Source: Halobacteriovoraceae bacterium (GTDB taxonomy: Bacteria > Bdellovibrionota > Bacteriovoracia > Bacteriovoracales > Bacteriovoracaceae). Taken from it: a stretch of DNA of 64,000 nucleotides. Shown here one piece after another: positions 34,069 to 41,831 of the stretch. The translations under genes and the position numbers were made by a program. The DNA lies in assembly GCA_002713145.1 (NCBI GenBank), contig PAVS01000023.1, forward strand, positions 62,001-126,000. Direction: 5' to 3'. The stretch's first letter is position 1. Each line of letters opens with the position of its first letter. The notes under the pieces were generated by a model. That model saw only the letters and a list, made by a program, of their open reading frames with translations. It had not been told where the DNA came from and made no database searches.

Positions 34069-35100
34069 TTATTGGTAGAGCTCGCTATACACTTCTTTAA
34101 ACAGAAGCTTGATAAAAGCCGCAAGGGGGATAGAAACCAACATCCCCACAACCCCACCAAATTGAGAACCGACGATAACGCTAGCCACAACAATCATAGG
34201 ATGGAGATTAACTATCTTTGAGACTAAGACCGGGAAGACAAGAGCTAAATCAATTATATTGGCAACCAAGTAAAGGATAACCATCGCTCCTATGGTCGTA
34301 TTAGGATTTTGATCAACTAGGCCAACAACTAAAGCGGGCAGAAAACCTACAATTGGACCTATATAAGGTAAGATATTGGTCACACCTGCAATAACCCCCA
34401 ATAAAAATGCGAAGGGATAATCAATAATAAGAAGCCCTGCAGTAATAATAGCGCCTACGATGGTGGCTTCTATGAATTTGGCAAAAATATAATCACCGAA
34501 TTTATTATTAAATTGATGATAGAGATAATATGTTTTTTCTACCACGGAATTAGGCACGATTTTGAGCAGTGAAAACCTAATCTTACGCTCATCTTTAATG
34601 ATAAAGAACAAAAATAGGGGAATGATTAAACTCCATTCTAGAAAACTTCCAATAATCTGGGGCAAATAAATAAAAAGTGATTGTGTGTTTTCTTGTCCAA
34701 TCTCTAAAAGCTTATCAACAGGATCTGTCTCTATCTCGTAATTAAATCTTTTCTCCACTTCTATTTTAAAACTAGTGAATTTCTTACGTAAGTACAATTC
34801 TAATTTAGGTATATAGTACTCAATCCTATGGGCCTCATCAGTGACTGTTTTAATTCCACGAGCAATAGGATAGGTCAGGGTAAAAACAAAAAAGAACAGC
34901 ATAAGAATAGCTATTGTTTTTTTATGTAATTCTACCGAGTAGAACTGTTTTTGAATGGGTCGAATCATCAGAGCTAGTACATAAGCTATCCCAAAGGGAA
35001 TCACAATTCGCTGAAATTTAAAAAGAATGATTCCAAATCCAAACAACAGAAGTACAAAAAAGACTGTTTTAAATAGATCGTTTTTAATCAGTTGATTCAT
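34069..35100 (-). CDS. AI-2E/PerM-family permease
   Basis: The 343-residue membrane protein has about eight hydrophobic segments and the family blocks VLALMIRPIQKQFYSVELHK, YLPQIIGSFLEWSLIIPLFL, PFAFLLGVIAGVTNILPYIG, PIVGFLPALV and GVVGMLVSIPLAAFIKLLFK. Members export autoinducer-2 (TqsA), work as Na+/H+ antiporters or are of unknown substrate; nothing here decides which. The ATG at 35100 is preferred to the TTG one codon before. Its 5' end overlaps the cyclic-nucleotide-domain gene. Confidence 0.85.
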   Translation of the reverse strand: MNQLIKNDLFKTVFFVLLLFGFGIILFKFQRIVIPFGIAYVLALMIRPIQKQFYSVELHKKTIAILMLFFFVFTLTYPIARGIKTVTDEAHRIEYYIPKLELYLRKKFTSFKIEVEKRFNYEIETDPVDKLLEIGQENTQSLFIYLPQIIGSFLEWSLIIPLFLFFIIKDERKIRFSLLKIVPNSVVEKTYYLYHQFNNKFGDYIFAKFIEATIVGAIITAGLLIIDYPFAFLLGVIAGVTNILPYIGPIVGFLPALVVGLVDQNPNTTIGAMVILYLVANIIDLALVFPVLVSKIVNLHPMIVVASVIVGSQFGGVVGMLVSIPLAAFIKLLFKEVYSELYQ

Positions 35101-35722
35101 CAAGTTTTATCTCTAAGTTTTGACATTTTTCTTTTAAATGCCTTAGTTCTTCTGTCACGCTAATAAAGCGCATAGCTACAATTAAGGAGATCGCTTGTAA
35201 AAATTTTGCTCCAATAACTGGATGCCTATCAATCATCTCTTCTATATCTGGTTTATAAATAGCAAGTAAGGTTGTGTTGCCCTTTGAGATAGCGGTAGCA
35301 TTTCGCTTATTCTGTTGTTCTAAAAGTGCTAGCTCACCTAAATACTCTGCTTTTCCCAGGTTAGCGACAAATTGCTGATAGGTTTCAGCCACTCCTTCTT
35401 TAACTCGACTTTTTTGCGTGTAAATTTCTAAGTTTCCGCTATAAATGAGATAGAAGCCGTAACCCGACTCCCCTTCCCGAAAGACGACTTCTTCATTTTT
35501 ATATTTTCTTTCATGAATAAAGCTAGCAAAGACCCTTAACTCATAATCCGTAAAATTCTCTAGCACTCTAAGGGAGCGTAGAAACTTGGGGATAGAATCT
35601 TTTTTTCTTCCCGCAAGTGGGGAAGCTTGGTAGAAGTATTTTAAAGTAGAAATATCTAATCGATCATCACTATAAACTTTCTCACCTTCTTCATGTTGTT
35701 CAATAACGTCTTTTTCACTCAT
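35084..35722 (-). CDS. Cyclic-nucleotide-binding-domain protein
   Basis: The 212-residue protein has a charged N-terminal region, then a cNMP-binding domain at about 45-170: NFTDYELRVFASFIHERKYK, EVVFREGESGYGFYLIYSGN, LGELALLEQQNKRNATAISK. The phosphate-binding cassette reads GELALLxxxxRNATA, close to the consensus. A C-terminal helix ends in LRHLKEKCQNLEIKLDESTD, a likely coiled coil, with no DNA-binding domain. It may sense cAMP or cyclic dinucleotides and regulate the adjoining permease; that link is inferred from a 17-base overlap. Confidence 0.82.
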   Translation of the reverse strand: MSEKDVIEQHEEGEKVYSDDRLDISTLKYFYQASPLAGRKKDSIPKFLRSLRVLENFTDYELRVFASFIHERKYKNEEVVFREGESGYGFYLIYSGNLEIYTQKSRVKEGVAETYQQFVANLGKAEYLGELALLEQQNKRNATAISKGNTTLLAIYKPDIEEMIDRHPVIGAKFLQAISLIVAMRFISVTEELRHLKEKCQNLEIKLDESTD

Positions 35723-36342
35723 AATTTTTTGGCCTTTATATCTTTAACCCACCCACTTAATACACTCGGATACTTTATATAACTCCAGTCTTTAAAGCTT
35801 TTTCCAATCACAAACTTTAAGCCTTTAGGGATCACTTGATTAGCTTCAAAAATTTGGGACGGTCCTTGATGAATAATTGTATCTTCAAATGCAATATATG
35901 TTTTCATCTCAGAGAGTTGATAGGTAAAAATGCCAAGAGCTGTAAACATAGTCAGACATAGAGCGGCGGTCTTAAAAAGCTTTTTGTATGCTCCTAACAG
36001 AATTCCGAAAAGTAAGAAGCCCATAAGCACTATAAATATATCCAAGTTCAAAGTATTTGAGCTGAGATAAAGTTGATCGATCCAACTATAGTCGTTCTCC
36101 AAGACCCTTAACCCTAGCTCAGTTTTAACTTGATAAAGAGCCGAATCGACCTCTTCAGAAAAAAGCCCAGAAAATTTCGCTTTTTCTAAATAATAAAGGG
36201 CCGAAGGAAGATCATTTTGCTTGAAGTGGATAAAGCCCAGATTATAATACTTAATAGGTAGGGCCATAGAGTCAGATTGATTTAAAAAATCGAGGGCCGC
36301 TGAATAGTTTTCATTTTCAATTAAGTTTTTTAGCTCTTGCAT
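35719..36342 (-). CDS. TPR plus membrane plus SH3-like protein (BatE-like)
   Basis: The 207-residue protein has two TPR-like hairpins at the N-terminus (QELKNLIENENYSAALDFLN, YYNLGFIHFKQNDLPSALYY), two membrane helices (about 100-120 and 126-145) and a C-terminal SH3-like segment ending in WSYIKYPSVLSGWVKD. The architecture resembles BatE-type proteins of Bacteroides aerotolerance loci, but no von Willebrand factor partners are here. The ATG at 36342 has GAGGAA upstream; the in-frame TTG at 36363 does not. It overlaps the cNMP gene by four bases. Confidence 0.65.
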   Translation of the reverse strand: MQELKNLIENENYSAALDFLNQSDSMALPIKYYNLGFIHFKQNDLPSALYYLEKAKFSGLFSEEVDSALYQVKTELGLRVLENDYSWIDQLYLSSNTLNLDIFIVLMGFLLFGILLGAYKKLFKTAALCLTMFTALGIFTYQLSEMKTYIAFEDTIIHQGPSQIFEANQVIPKGLKFVIGKSFKDWSYIKYPSVLSGWVKDIKAKKL

Positions 36343-36433
36343 GATTCCTCTAAATTCTCCCAACTTGCTAGCCCATAGTATATATCATAGAGTTATAAAA
36401 TTACAGAACTCAACTCACTAAAGTAGAATTGCA

Positions 36434-37234
36434 ATGCACAAAGGTAGCCTATCTGAAACTTTACTGACGAACTCACAAATAAGTGGAGTGAGACTTGAGA
36501 ATTATGATCGAAATTTATCAAGTAAGGCCCATGGGCTCTATATTCAATCCTTGTCTGATGACTGTTACGCAGATTTACGTCTGTGCTCTGAAAAACCATT
36601 TTGGGGTCACACTCATCCCCTAGAAGTACAAGATCATTTTGGACAACTAAAGTATGATGAAAAAGGTCCCCAACTTCATGTTTATCAACTCAGCGATATT
36701 CAAACATTTCTCGCTGACAAAACTGTCCAGTTTGTTGATGAATTGGAAGCCGCAAACTCATGGCCTAGCTTAGACAAAGAATTCATCTATGGAATGAATA
36801 CTCTGCTGACGCAAAATTCTCTATTTCCCCCTCAAATTCTACCGTCTCAAAATTTTTTTCTAGAAATCCAACCTTACCCTTATGTGATTTCACAAAAGAA
36901 GCTGGAAGGTCTACAAGGCTTAGACTCTGCCTTTATCCAAAAATTATTTCTCTATATGGATTTTTTAATTTGGAAGGAGTCAGGAAAGCAAATCCGCGAC
37001 CAAAAAACAATTGCCCAAAACATATCTCAAAAAATAAAGCAGTTTGGGAACTATCTGTATATCCAAGGGAAGGTTGAGAAGGGCATAATAAAAAAATGCC
37101 TCAACTCTGGTCTATTCATCAGTGAGGGGAATCTCACTGAAACGGGTCTTTATTTGTGTCTCCCCTTGTCATGTACAAATGATGAATTATTGGATACTTT
37201 GGAACGAATCAATAAGGTAGCTGAGGAGCTCTAA
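36434..37234 (+). CDS. Class III aminotransferase-like protein lacking the catalytic core
   Basis: The 266-residue protein looks like the two ends of a class III (ornithine/succinylornithine) aminotransferase with the middle lost. Residues about 20-75 (YDRNLSSKAHGLYIQSLSDD, LRLCSEKPFWGHTHPLEV) match the R-x-G-x-L-x-D ... Y-x-D ... GHxHP start. The last 60 residues (GIIKKCLNSGLFISE, LTETGLYLCLPLSCTNDELL) match the PPL-x-x-T-x-x-E-L end. The usual PLP lysine region and GGAGG/AFHGRT core are not visible, and 266 residues is far short of about 400. It is coupled to an AstA-like gene, and AstC aminotransferase is the normal partner of AstA. It may have a structural or regulatory role, or be decaying. 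Confidence 0.55.
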   Translation: MHKGSLSETLLTNSQISGVRLENYDRNLSSKAHGLYIQSLSDDCYADLRLCSEKPFWGHTHPLEVQDHFGQLKYDEKGPQLHVYQLSDIQTFLADKTVQFVDELEAANSWPSLDKEFIYGMNTLLTQNSLFPPQILPSQNFFLEIQPYPYVISQKKLEGLQGLDSAFIQKLFLYMDFLIWKESGKQIRDQKTIAQNISQKIKQFGNYLYIQGKVEKGIIKKCLNSGLFISEGNLTETGLYLCLPLSCTNDELLDTLERINKVAEEL

Positions 37235-38263
37235 CTGTTTATTTTACGAAATGTTACAAGTAACGATCTTGATGATTTGTATGAATTGAGTGGCAAGGTT
37301 TACTTCATTAACCTCCCCCATGACAAAGAAATTATAAGATCAAAAATAGAGCGCTCGCAAGAATGTTTTATAAATCCATCTCCTAACTTGGATGAGAACT
37401 ATTATTTCTTTGTACTTGAAGATACGGAACATAATAAAGTGATTGGTGTTTCTATGATTCATGCTCAGCATGGGACAGAGAAAGAGCCTCATTTTTATTT
37501 AAAGGTTTCAAGTGAGCATAAATTTTCTCAAACGATAAACACTGGTTTTGTTCATGGAACCCTAAAGCTAGGCCTAGATACTGACGGACCAACTGAAATC
37601 GGTGGATTAGTCCTCCATCCAGACTATAGGGGAAACAAAGATAAACTAGGAAAACAAATTTCCTTCGTAAGATTTTTGTATATGGCGCTTCACCCTCAGT
37701 CATTTAAACCTGTGGTGCATTCTGAGCTGATGCCCCCTCTCGATCCAGATGGAAACTCTCCACTCTGGGAAGCCATAGGCAGAAGGTTTATGAACATGGG
37801 CTATCAGGAAGCGGATAAGCTTTCGAGAAATAACAAAGAATTTATTTTGAGTTTATTTCCATCAGAAAATATTTATATGACACTTTTAACTCCTGAAGCC
37901 AGAAATGCTATTGGTAAAGTGGGAGAAGACACCCAACCTGTAAAAAAAATGTTAGAAAAGATAGGTTTCACTTATGTCAACGAAGTTGACCCTTTTGATG
38001 GGGGGCCTCACTATAGAGCAAAGCTACAAGACTTAACCCTGGTTCAGGGTTTCAAAAAAGCCATAGTTACCGACTCCCTTGAGAGTAAAAATTTTGTTCG
38101 TAGAGATTGTATCATGAGCTTTAATCACCCTCATTACTCATTCATGGCAACAAAACTTACCCTTCTCTACAATCCTTCTGAAAATTTAGTTTATTTTGAA
38201 AAAGGCGCTGAAGATCTCAACATCCCTGTGGGAGATGAGATTTGCTTTATCCCTTTTAACTAG
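37235..38263 (+). CDS. astA: Arginine N-succinyltransferase-like protein (AstA family), CTG start
   Basis: The 342-residue protein has the AstA/AruF GNAT fold: LFILRNVTSNDLDDLYELSG at the start, GVSMIHAQHGTEKEPHFYLK, the core EIGGLVLHPDYRGNKDKLGK and QISFVRFLYMALHPQSFKP, ELMPPLDPDGNSPLWEAIGR, and VKKMLEKIGFTYVNEVDPFD, GGPHYRAKL. It would succinylate arginine in the AST degradation pathway. The start is set at CTG 37235 because GAGGAG lies exactly six bases upstream and the residues after it match the family N-terminus. ATT at 37241 is an alternative; the TTG at 37277 would remove the conserved first strand. It follows the preceding stop directly. The stop overlaps a convergent gene. Confidence 0.8.
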   Translation: MFILRNVTSNDLDDLYELSGKVYFINLPHDKEIIRSKIERSQECFINPSPNLDENYYFFVLEDTEHNKVIGVSMIHAQHGTEKEPHFYLKVSSEHKFSQTINTGFVHGTLKLGLDTDGPTEIGGLVLHPDYRGNKDKLGKQISFVRFLYMALHPQSFKPVVHSELMPPLDPDGNSPLWEAIGRRFMNMGYQEADKLSRNNKEFILSLFPSENIYMTLLTPEARNAIGKVGEDTQPVKKMLEKIGFTYVNEVDPFDGGPHYRAKLQDLTLVQGFKKAIVTDSLESKNFVRRDCIMSFNHPHYSFMATKLTLLYNPSENLVYFEKGAEDLNIPVGDEICFIPFN

Positions 38264-38889
38264 AATTGTTTTTTGTTAACTAGAATACCTTTCGTTCCAC
38301 TTGCATCGAGGGTCTCTTCATCATCGTCAGCGGAATCATCCACTTCATAAATTTCACAAGCAGCACTTGCAATATAAGTTTTAAACGCATGCTGTTCTAT
38401 AATTCTTCGCTTAGACTGACGCATTTTTTCACGCTCTTTTATTAAAAACGCTGTGGTGGAATCTTTATTCTTTGATTCTTCAGCGAGGCGCTTCTTTTCA
38501 ATATTTCTCAGACTGGCCGCCGAAAGAATTCCAACAGACTCCAGACCATTGGCCTTTAAATTATTTTTGAGATTTTCCACCTTGGCTTCTAGCTCACTTA
38601 AACTTGGCCGAGAATCTGAGGGGTGCTCATCATCAGGTAAATTATCTTGAGAGCTCTGTTGGTGGTCATCTTGGTGCAAAGGTATTATTTTTGCTTGATG
38701 CTCTTCTGAGTGCTTGCTCTGTTTATAAGCGGATTTTTGCTGAAAGCTAAATTCCTCCCCTCCACTGGCCATAGCAGCAGGGGTTACAGAAGCTTCTTGA
38801 TCCTCTTCATACTCCATGTAGCGATCAATTTCGCTAGGGCTCAGAAGCCTAAATATAGACATTATATCTGCCCCTATGGGACCAAGCAT
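38260..38889 (-). CDS. Hydrophilic coiled-coil protein of unknown function
   Basis: The 209-residue cytosolic protein is mostly charged and disordered. A short N-terminal hydrophobic motif (MSIFRLLSPSEIDRYMEYEE) is followed by a Gln/His/Ser/Asp-rich linker, a coiled coil (SLSELEAKVENLKNNLKANG), a basic segment (LIKEREKMRQSKRRIIEQHA) and a C-terminal acidic run. An in-frame Met ten codons in (MSIFRLL) is another possible start. No family is recognised. Its stop overlaps the AstA stop by a few bases. Confidence 0.6.
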   Translation of the reverse strand: MLGPIGADIMSIFRLLSPSEIDRYMEYEEDQEASVTPAAMASGGEEFSFQQKSAYKQSKHSEEHQAKIIPLHQDDHQQSSQDNLPDDEHPSDSRPSLSELEAKVENLKNNLKANGLESVGILSAASLRNIEKKRLAEESKNKDSTTAFLIKEREKMRQSKRRIIEQHAFKTYIASAACEIYEVDDSADDDEETLDASGTKGILVNKKQF

Positions 38890-39011
38890 CTGTGCTCCTT
38901 TGTTGATACAACTACCTGAGTAATTTCATCGGCTATATTTCAGATTACTTTAGTCTTCTTTGACGCGGTTGTTTAATTTCAGCGGTTTAGCGAACTTTTT
39001 CTAAATAATTA

Positions 39012-39040
39012 TGGACAGGAAGAAAATTTAGATTTATAAA
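39012..39040 (+). promoter_or_regulatory. Promoter of tRNA-Asn
   Basis: TGGACA, a 17-base spacer and TATAAA (each one mismatch from consensus) lie 19 bases before the mature tRNA-Asn, giving a start point near 39047 and a short 5' leader for RNase P to remove. Confidence 0.65.
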
Positions 39041-39058
39041 TTTTGTTACCGATTTTAA

Positions 39059-39135
39059 TGGAGTGTGGCGCAGTTGGTTAGCGCAGTAGACTGTTAATCT
39101 ATTGGTCGTCGGTTCGAGTCCGACCACTCCAGCCA
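39059..39135 (+). tRNA. trnN: tRNA-Asn (GTT anticodon)
   Basis: A 77-base cloverleaf with a perfect 7-pair acceptor TGGAGTG/CACTCCA, anticodon loop CTGTTAA, T-loop GGTTCGAGTCC and encoded CCA. It is a single-gene unit between a promoter and a terminator. Confidence 0.98.
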
Positions 39136-39150
39136 TTTTAATTGGAATTT

Positions 39151-39183
39151 AAAAAGCCTTCTCTTGCAGAAGGCTTTTTTTTT
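39151..39183. terminator. Bidirectional terminator of tRNA-Asn and the YgfZ-TPR gene
   Basis: AAAAAGCCTTCT, loop CTTGC and AGAAGGCTTTTT form a 12-base stem with T runs on both strands, 15 bases after tRNA-Asn and abutting the stop of the convergent gene at 39182. Confidence 0.93.
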
Positions 39184-40720
39184 ATCTCTGATTAGTCAAT
39201 ATCCGTTGCATCTCATTAGCTGGCATCAGATCACCATTTTTCGAGGCAATAGCAATCCCTTTTTCCAGAACTTCTTTAAGCTTTTCAACTTCACCTGATT
39301 GCTGAAGACTTTTAGCAAGTCCAAGATAGGCAACGGAATATTTTTGATTACCCTCTATCGCTTTTTCAAAATAAGGTATCGCACCTGCATAATCTTTTCT
39401 ATCGAGTAAGATTTCACCCATCCCATTATTGGCCATGGGATCAACAGGGTCCATCTCGAGCACTTGTTTAAACATTGATTCTCGCCTAGCAATGTCAGCG
39501 ATTCTTTTTTCTTCGAGTGCTTGCTTTTCTTTTTTAATTTTAGCTTCCTCTCCCAATTTCTCAAAATTAAGAAGAGTCGCATCAGCTTTATATTTTTCCG
39601 CAGTCTCAATATCACCAATCTTCATGTGATAAAGTGAGAGATTAGTATAGGCCATCATACTTTTATCATTAAGGTTTTTAAGTTGCTCCATCGCTGCGAT
39701 GGCCTTGTCATATTGCTCTAGTCTCCCATAGATAACACCTAGAGACTCATAGGCATCTTCAAAGAGAGGGTCGATGGCGATTGCTTTCTTAAAATAAGAA
39801 ATAGCCAGCTCATTATCTCCCTGATGAAAAAACTCCATGGCCAGATCATAAAATACCGTTGCTCGTTCGTTATTCTCAACGGGTAGATAGGGATAGTAAT
39901 AAACAGTCGCATTTAGTGAATGAGCCTCTTCTCCTAGAAACACGTCCAACACTTTTTGATCAATTCTATTCTCGCGGTTTACAAGAGCATAGAAATAGCT
40001 TTTATCTCCCTGAGTAAATCCGTTTCTAAGCTCACCAATTTTTTGATTTGAAATTGATATTTTTTGAGGAAAGTCCTTTATCTCAATTTTTGCAGTTTCC
40101 AGTAAAACTGGTTTAAAAGCGGCACCTCTTCTGGTTTTAATTTTCGCCACTGTCTCTTGTCCCAGAAAACAACCCTTATTATAATTAAGGGCGAGCTCTT
40201 CAAAATATGTGTTATTAATCAGCTCTCCCGCATGAGCTTCAACACCAAACTCAGGAACACCCGTGAGAGTTTTAAGCTTTAAAAAGCTATTAGCATCGGT
40301 CGTGTTATTTTCAGTTTCAATAATTTGATCTGTGGGATAAAAGTACGTTCCTTGAAAACTATTGTCTTGGCCCTCATGATTGATGAGCAATGAAAATTTT
40401 TGATCAATAATTTCTACTTCAAAATCTTCAGCGATATGATATTTCTCAATTCTCTCTAGACAGGTTTCAATATTTTTATCATCCAGCAGAATATAATAAA
40501 GTTCAGCAGATTTTTTTAATAAGACAAAAGCACTCACAAGTCTTCCAGAAATATCGAGAAGAGTATTAAAATGGAAACTATTCTCAGCAAGTCCAGAGAG
40601 TTCATTGGTGCATTGATTATTTAAAAATGATGTAACATCACTGCCAGAGAGCTTAATAGCCTTTTTGGTCAAAAGAAATTGATTTTTATCGAAAAGAAGA
40701 TTTTCAAATTTTACTGACAT
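39182..40720 (-). CDS. YgfZ/GcvT-like folate-binding protein fused to TPR repeats
   Basis: The 512-residue protein joins two parts. Residues 1-270 are a YgfZ-type domain: VTSFLNNQCTNELSGLAENS, TLLDISGRLVSAFVLLKK, and the hallmark NKGCFLGQETVAKIKTRRGA (Cys184 in KGCFLGQE). YgfZ helps make or repair certain Fe-S proteins with folate. Residues 285-512 carry TPRs (FYDLAMEFFHQGDNELAISY, GVIYGRLEQYDKAIAAMEQL, GMGEILLDRKDYAGAIPYFE, YLGLAKSLQQSGEVEKLKEV) with a charged coiled-coil interruption. Normal YgfZ is about 325 residues and has no TPR. It follows, by three bases, an IscA-type Fe-S carrier, supporting a shared role in Fe-S cluster transfer. Confidence 0.82.
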   Translation of the reverse strand: MSVKFENLLFDKNQFLLTKKAIKLSGSDVTSFLNNQCTNELSGLAENSFHFNTLLDISGRLVSAFVLLKKSAELYYILLDDKNIETCLERIEKYHIAEDFEVEIIDQKFSLLINHEGQDNSFQGTYFYPTDQIIETENNTTDANSFLKLKTLTGVPEFGVEAHAGELINNTYFEELALNYNKGCFLGQETVAKIKTRRGAAFKPVLLETAKIEIKDFPQKISISNQKIGELRNGFTQGDKSYFYALVNRENRIDQKVLDVFLGEEAHSLNATVYYYPYLPVENNERATVFYDLAMEFFHQGDNELAISYFKKAIAIDPLFEDAYESLGVIYGRLEQYDKAIAAMEQLKNLNDKSMMAYTNLSLYHMKIGDIETAEKYKADATLLNFEKLGEEAKIKKEKQALEEKRIADIARRESMFKQVLEMDPVDPMANNGMGEILLDRKDYAGAIPYFEKAIEGNQKYSVAYLGLAKSLQQSGEVEKLKEVLEKGIAIASKNGDLMPANEMQRILTNQR

Positions 40721-40723
40721 TAA

Positions 40724-41059
40724 TTAAACAGAGAATGACTCTCCACAACCACAGGTATTTGTTGCATTCGGGTTTTGAAAAACAAATCCTTTACCATTGA
40801 GACCGTCTTGAAAATCGAGGATAACGTCTTTAAGATAAATCGACGATTTTGGATCAATAAGAATTTTTAATTCACCCATCTCAATAATATTATCTTTCTC
40901 TTTTGATTCAGAGAACTCAATTTTATATTGAAGCCCGGAACAACCGCCGCCAATAACTGCCAGACGCAAACCTGTCTGCGCTCCAGGATTTTGTTGAGAA
41001 AAAATCTTTTGGATTTGAGATTTTGCATTTTCAGTAATATTGACGATTTCTTGGCCCAT
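40724..41059 (-). CDS. A-type iron-sulfur carrier (IscA/ErpA family)
   Basis: The 111-residue protein has the three cluster-binding cysteines: Cys40 (VIGGGCSGLQYKI) and Cys103/Cys105 (TCGCGESF). NITENAKSQIQKIFSQQ and GKGFVFQNPNATNTCGCG complete the family pattern. It passes Fe-S clusters to target enzymes such as LipA. The neighbour is the YgfZ-TPR fusion. No iscS/iscU lies here. The choice between IscA, ErpA and SufA cannot be made by eye. Confidence 0.93.
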   Translation of the reverse strand: MGQEIVNITENAKSQIQKIFSQQNPGAQTGLRLAVIGGGCSGLQYKIEFSESKEKDNIIEMGELKILIDPKSSIYLKDVILDFQDGLNGKGFVFQNPNATNTCGCGESFSV

Positions 41060-41079
41060 AATTATTGCTCCTAAGCCTT

Positions 41080-41110
41080 ATTATATAATAGAAACCATGG
41101 ATTTGGTCAA
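41080..41110 (-). promoter_or_regulatory. Candidate promoter of the Fe-S carrier gene
   Basis: TTGACC, a 17-base spacer and TATATA (or 19 bases and TATAAT) lie on the minus strand, about 20 bases before the start point region of the A-type carrier gene. The overlapping -10 choices leave the exact start open. Confidence 0.4.
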
Positions 41111-41191
41111 AACATTATACGAATAATCAAATACTTAGCTATTTCATTTTGATTTATACAATTTCTAAATATAATAAATACAGGAGTTTAT

Positions 41192-41830
41192 ATGAAATTA
41201 TATCATTATGTGCATTGCCCCTTCTGCATTCGAGTCAGAATGGTTTTGAGCTATCTTAAGCTCAGTTATGAATCGATCGTTCTCCCCTATGATGATGAAA
41301 AGACTCCCCTTGAACTGGCCGGTAAAAAAATGCTTCCGATTATGGAAATGGAGGGAAAGGTTTTAAATGAAAGCCTCGAGATTATCAGTCTGATTGATAA
41401 AGAGAATAAATTAAAAACCAAAGAATCAATAGCAAAGTATGATGAAATCGAACCCCTTCTCAATGAGATGGGAAGCAATATTCATTCCTTGGCCATGCCG
41501 TACTTTATATGGACTCCTGAGTTTGATCAAAATTCAAGACAATATTTTCAAAAGAAAAAAGAAGTAAAGCGAGGGCCTTTTAAAGAGCTTGTCCACAATA
41601 GAGAAAAATTTGAAACTGCGCTTATGCATACACTTGAAGAAAATAAAGATCTTTTTCAAAAAGATTTTAATCATCATGCACTAGAGCTCAATGATATTCT
41701 CATTGCAGCACATATGTGGGGGATGTACATCGTGCCTGAGTTTCAATATCCAGAACCAATTCATCGCTATCTCCAAAAAGTAAAAGCGCATTGTGATTTT
41801 GAATATCATGGTGATTACTGGAGACTATAA
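41192..41830 (+). CDS. grxB: Glutaredoxin 2-like protein
   Basis: The 212-residue protein begins MKLYHYVHCPFCIRVRMVLS with the Cys9-Pro-Phe-Cys12 redox pair, then GKKMLPIMEMEGKVLNESLE (thioredoxin-fold cis-Pro region) and a GST-like helical C-terminus. E. coli Grx2 has the same size and CPYC motif. It reduces disulfides with glutathione. An AGGAG ribosome site precedes the ATG. Confidence 0.9.
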   Translation: MKLYHYVHCPFCIRVRMVLSYLKLSYESIVLPYDDEKTPLELAGKKMLPIMEMEGKVLNESLEIISLIDKENKLKTKESIAKYDEIEPLLNEMGSNIHSLAMPYFIWTPEFDQNSRQYFQKKKEVKRGPFKELVHNREKFETALMHTLEENKDLFQKDFNHHALELNDILIAAHMWGMYIVPEFQYPEPIHRYLQKVKAHCDFEYHGDYWRL

Positions 41831-41831
41831 T

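Noticed and set aside
37277..37279. TTG start for the AstA-like gene
   Set aside because: It would remove the conserved N-terminal strand and has no ribosome site, unlike CTG 37235.
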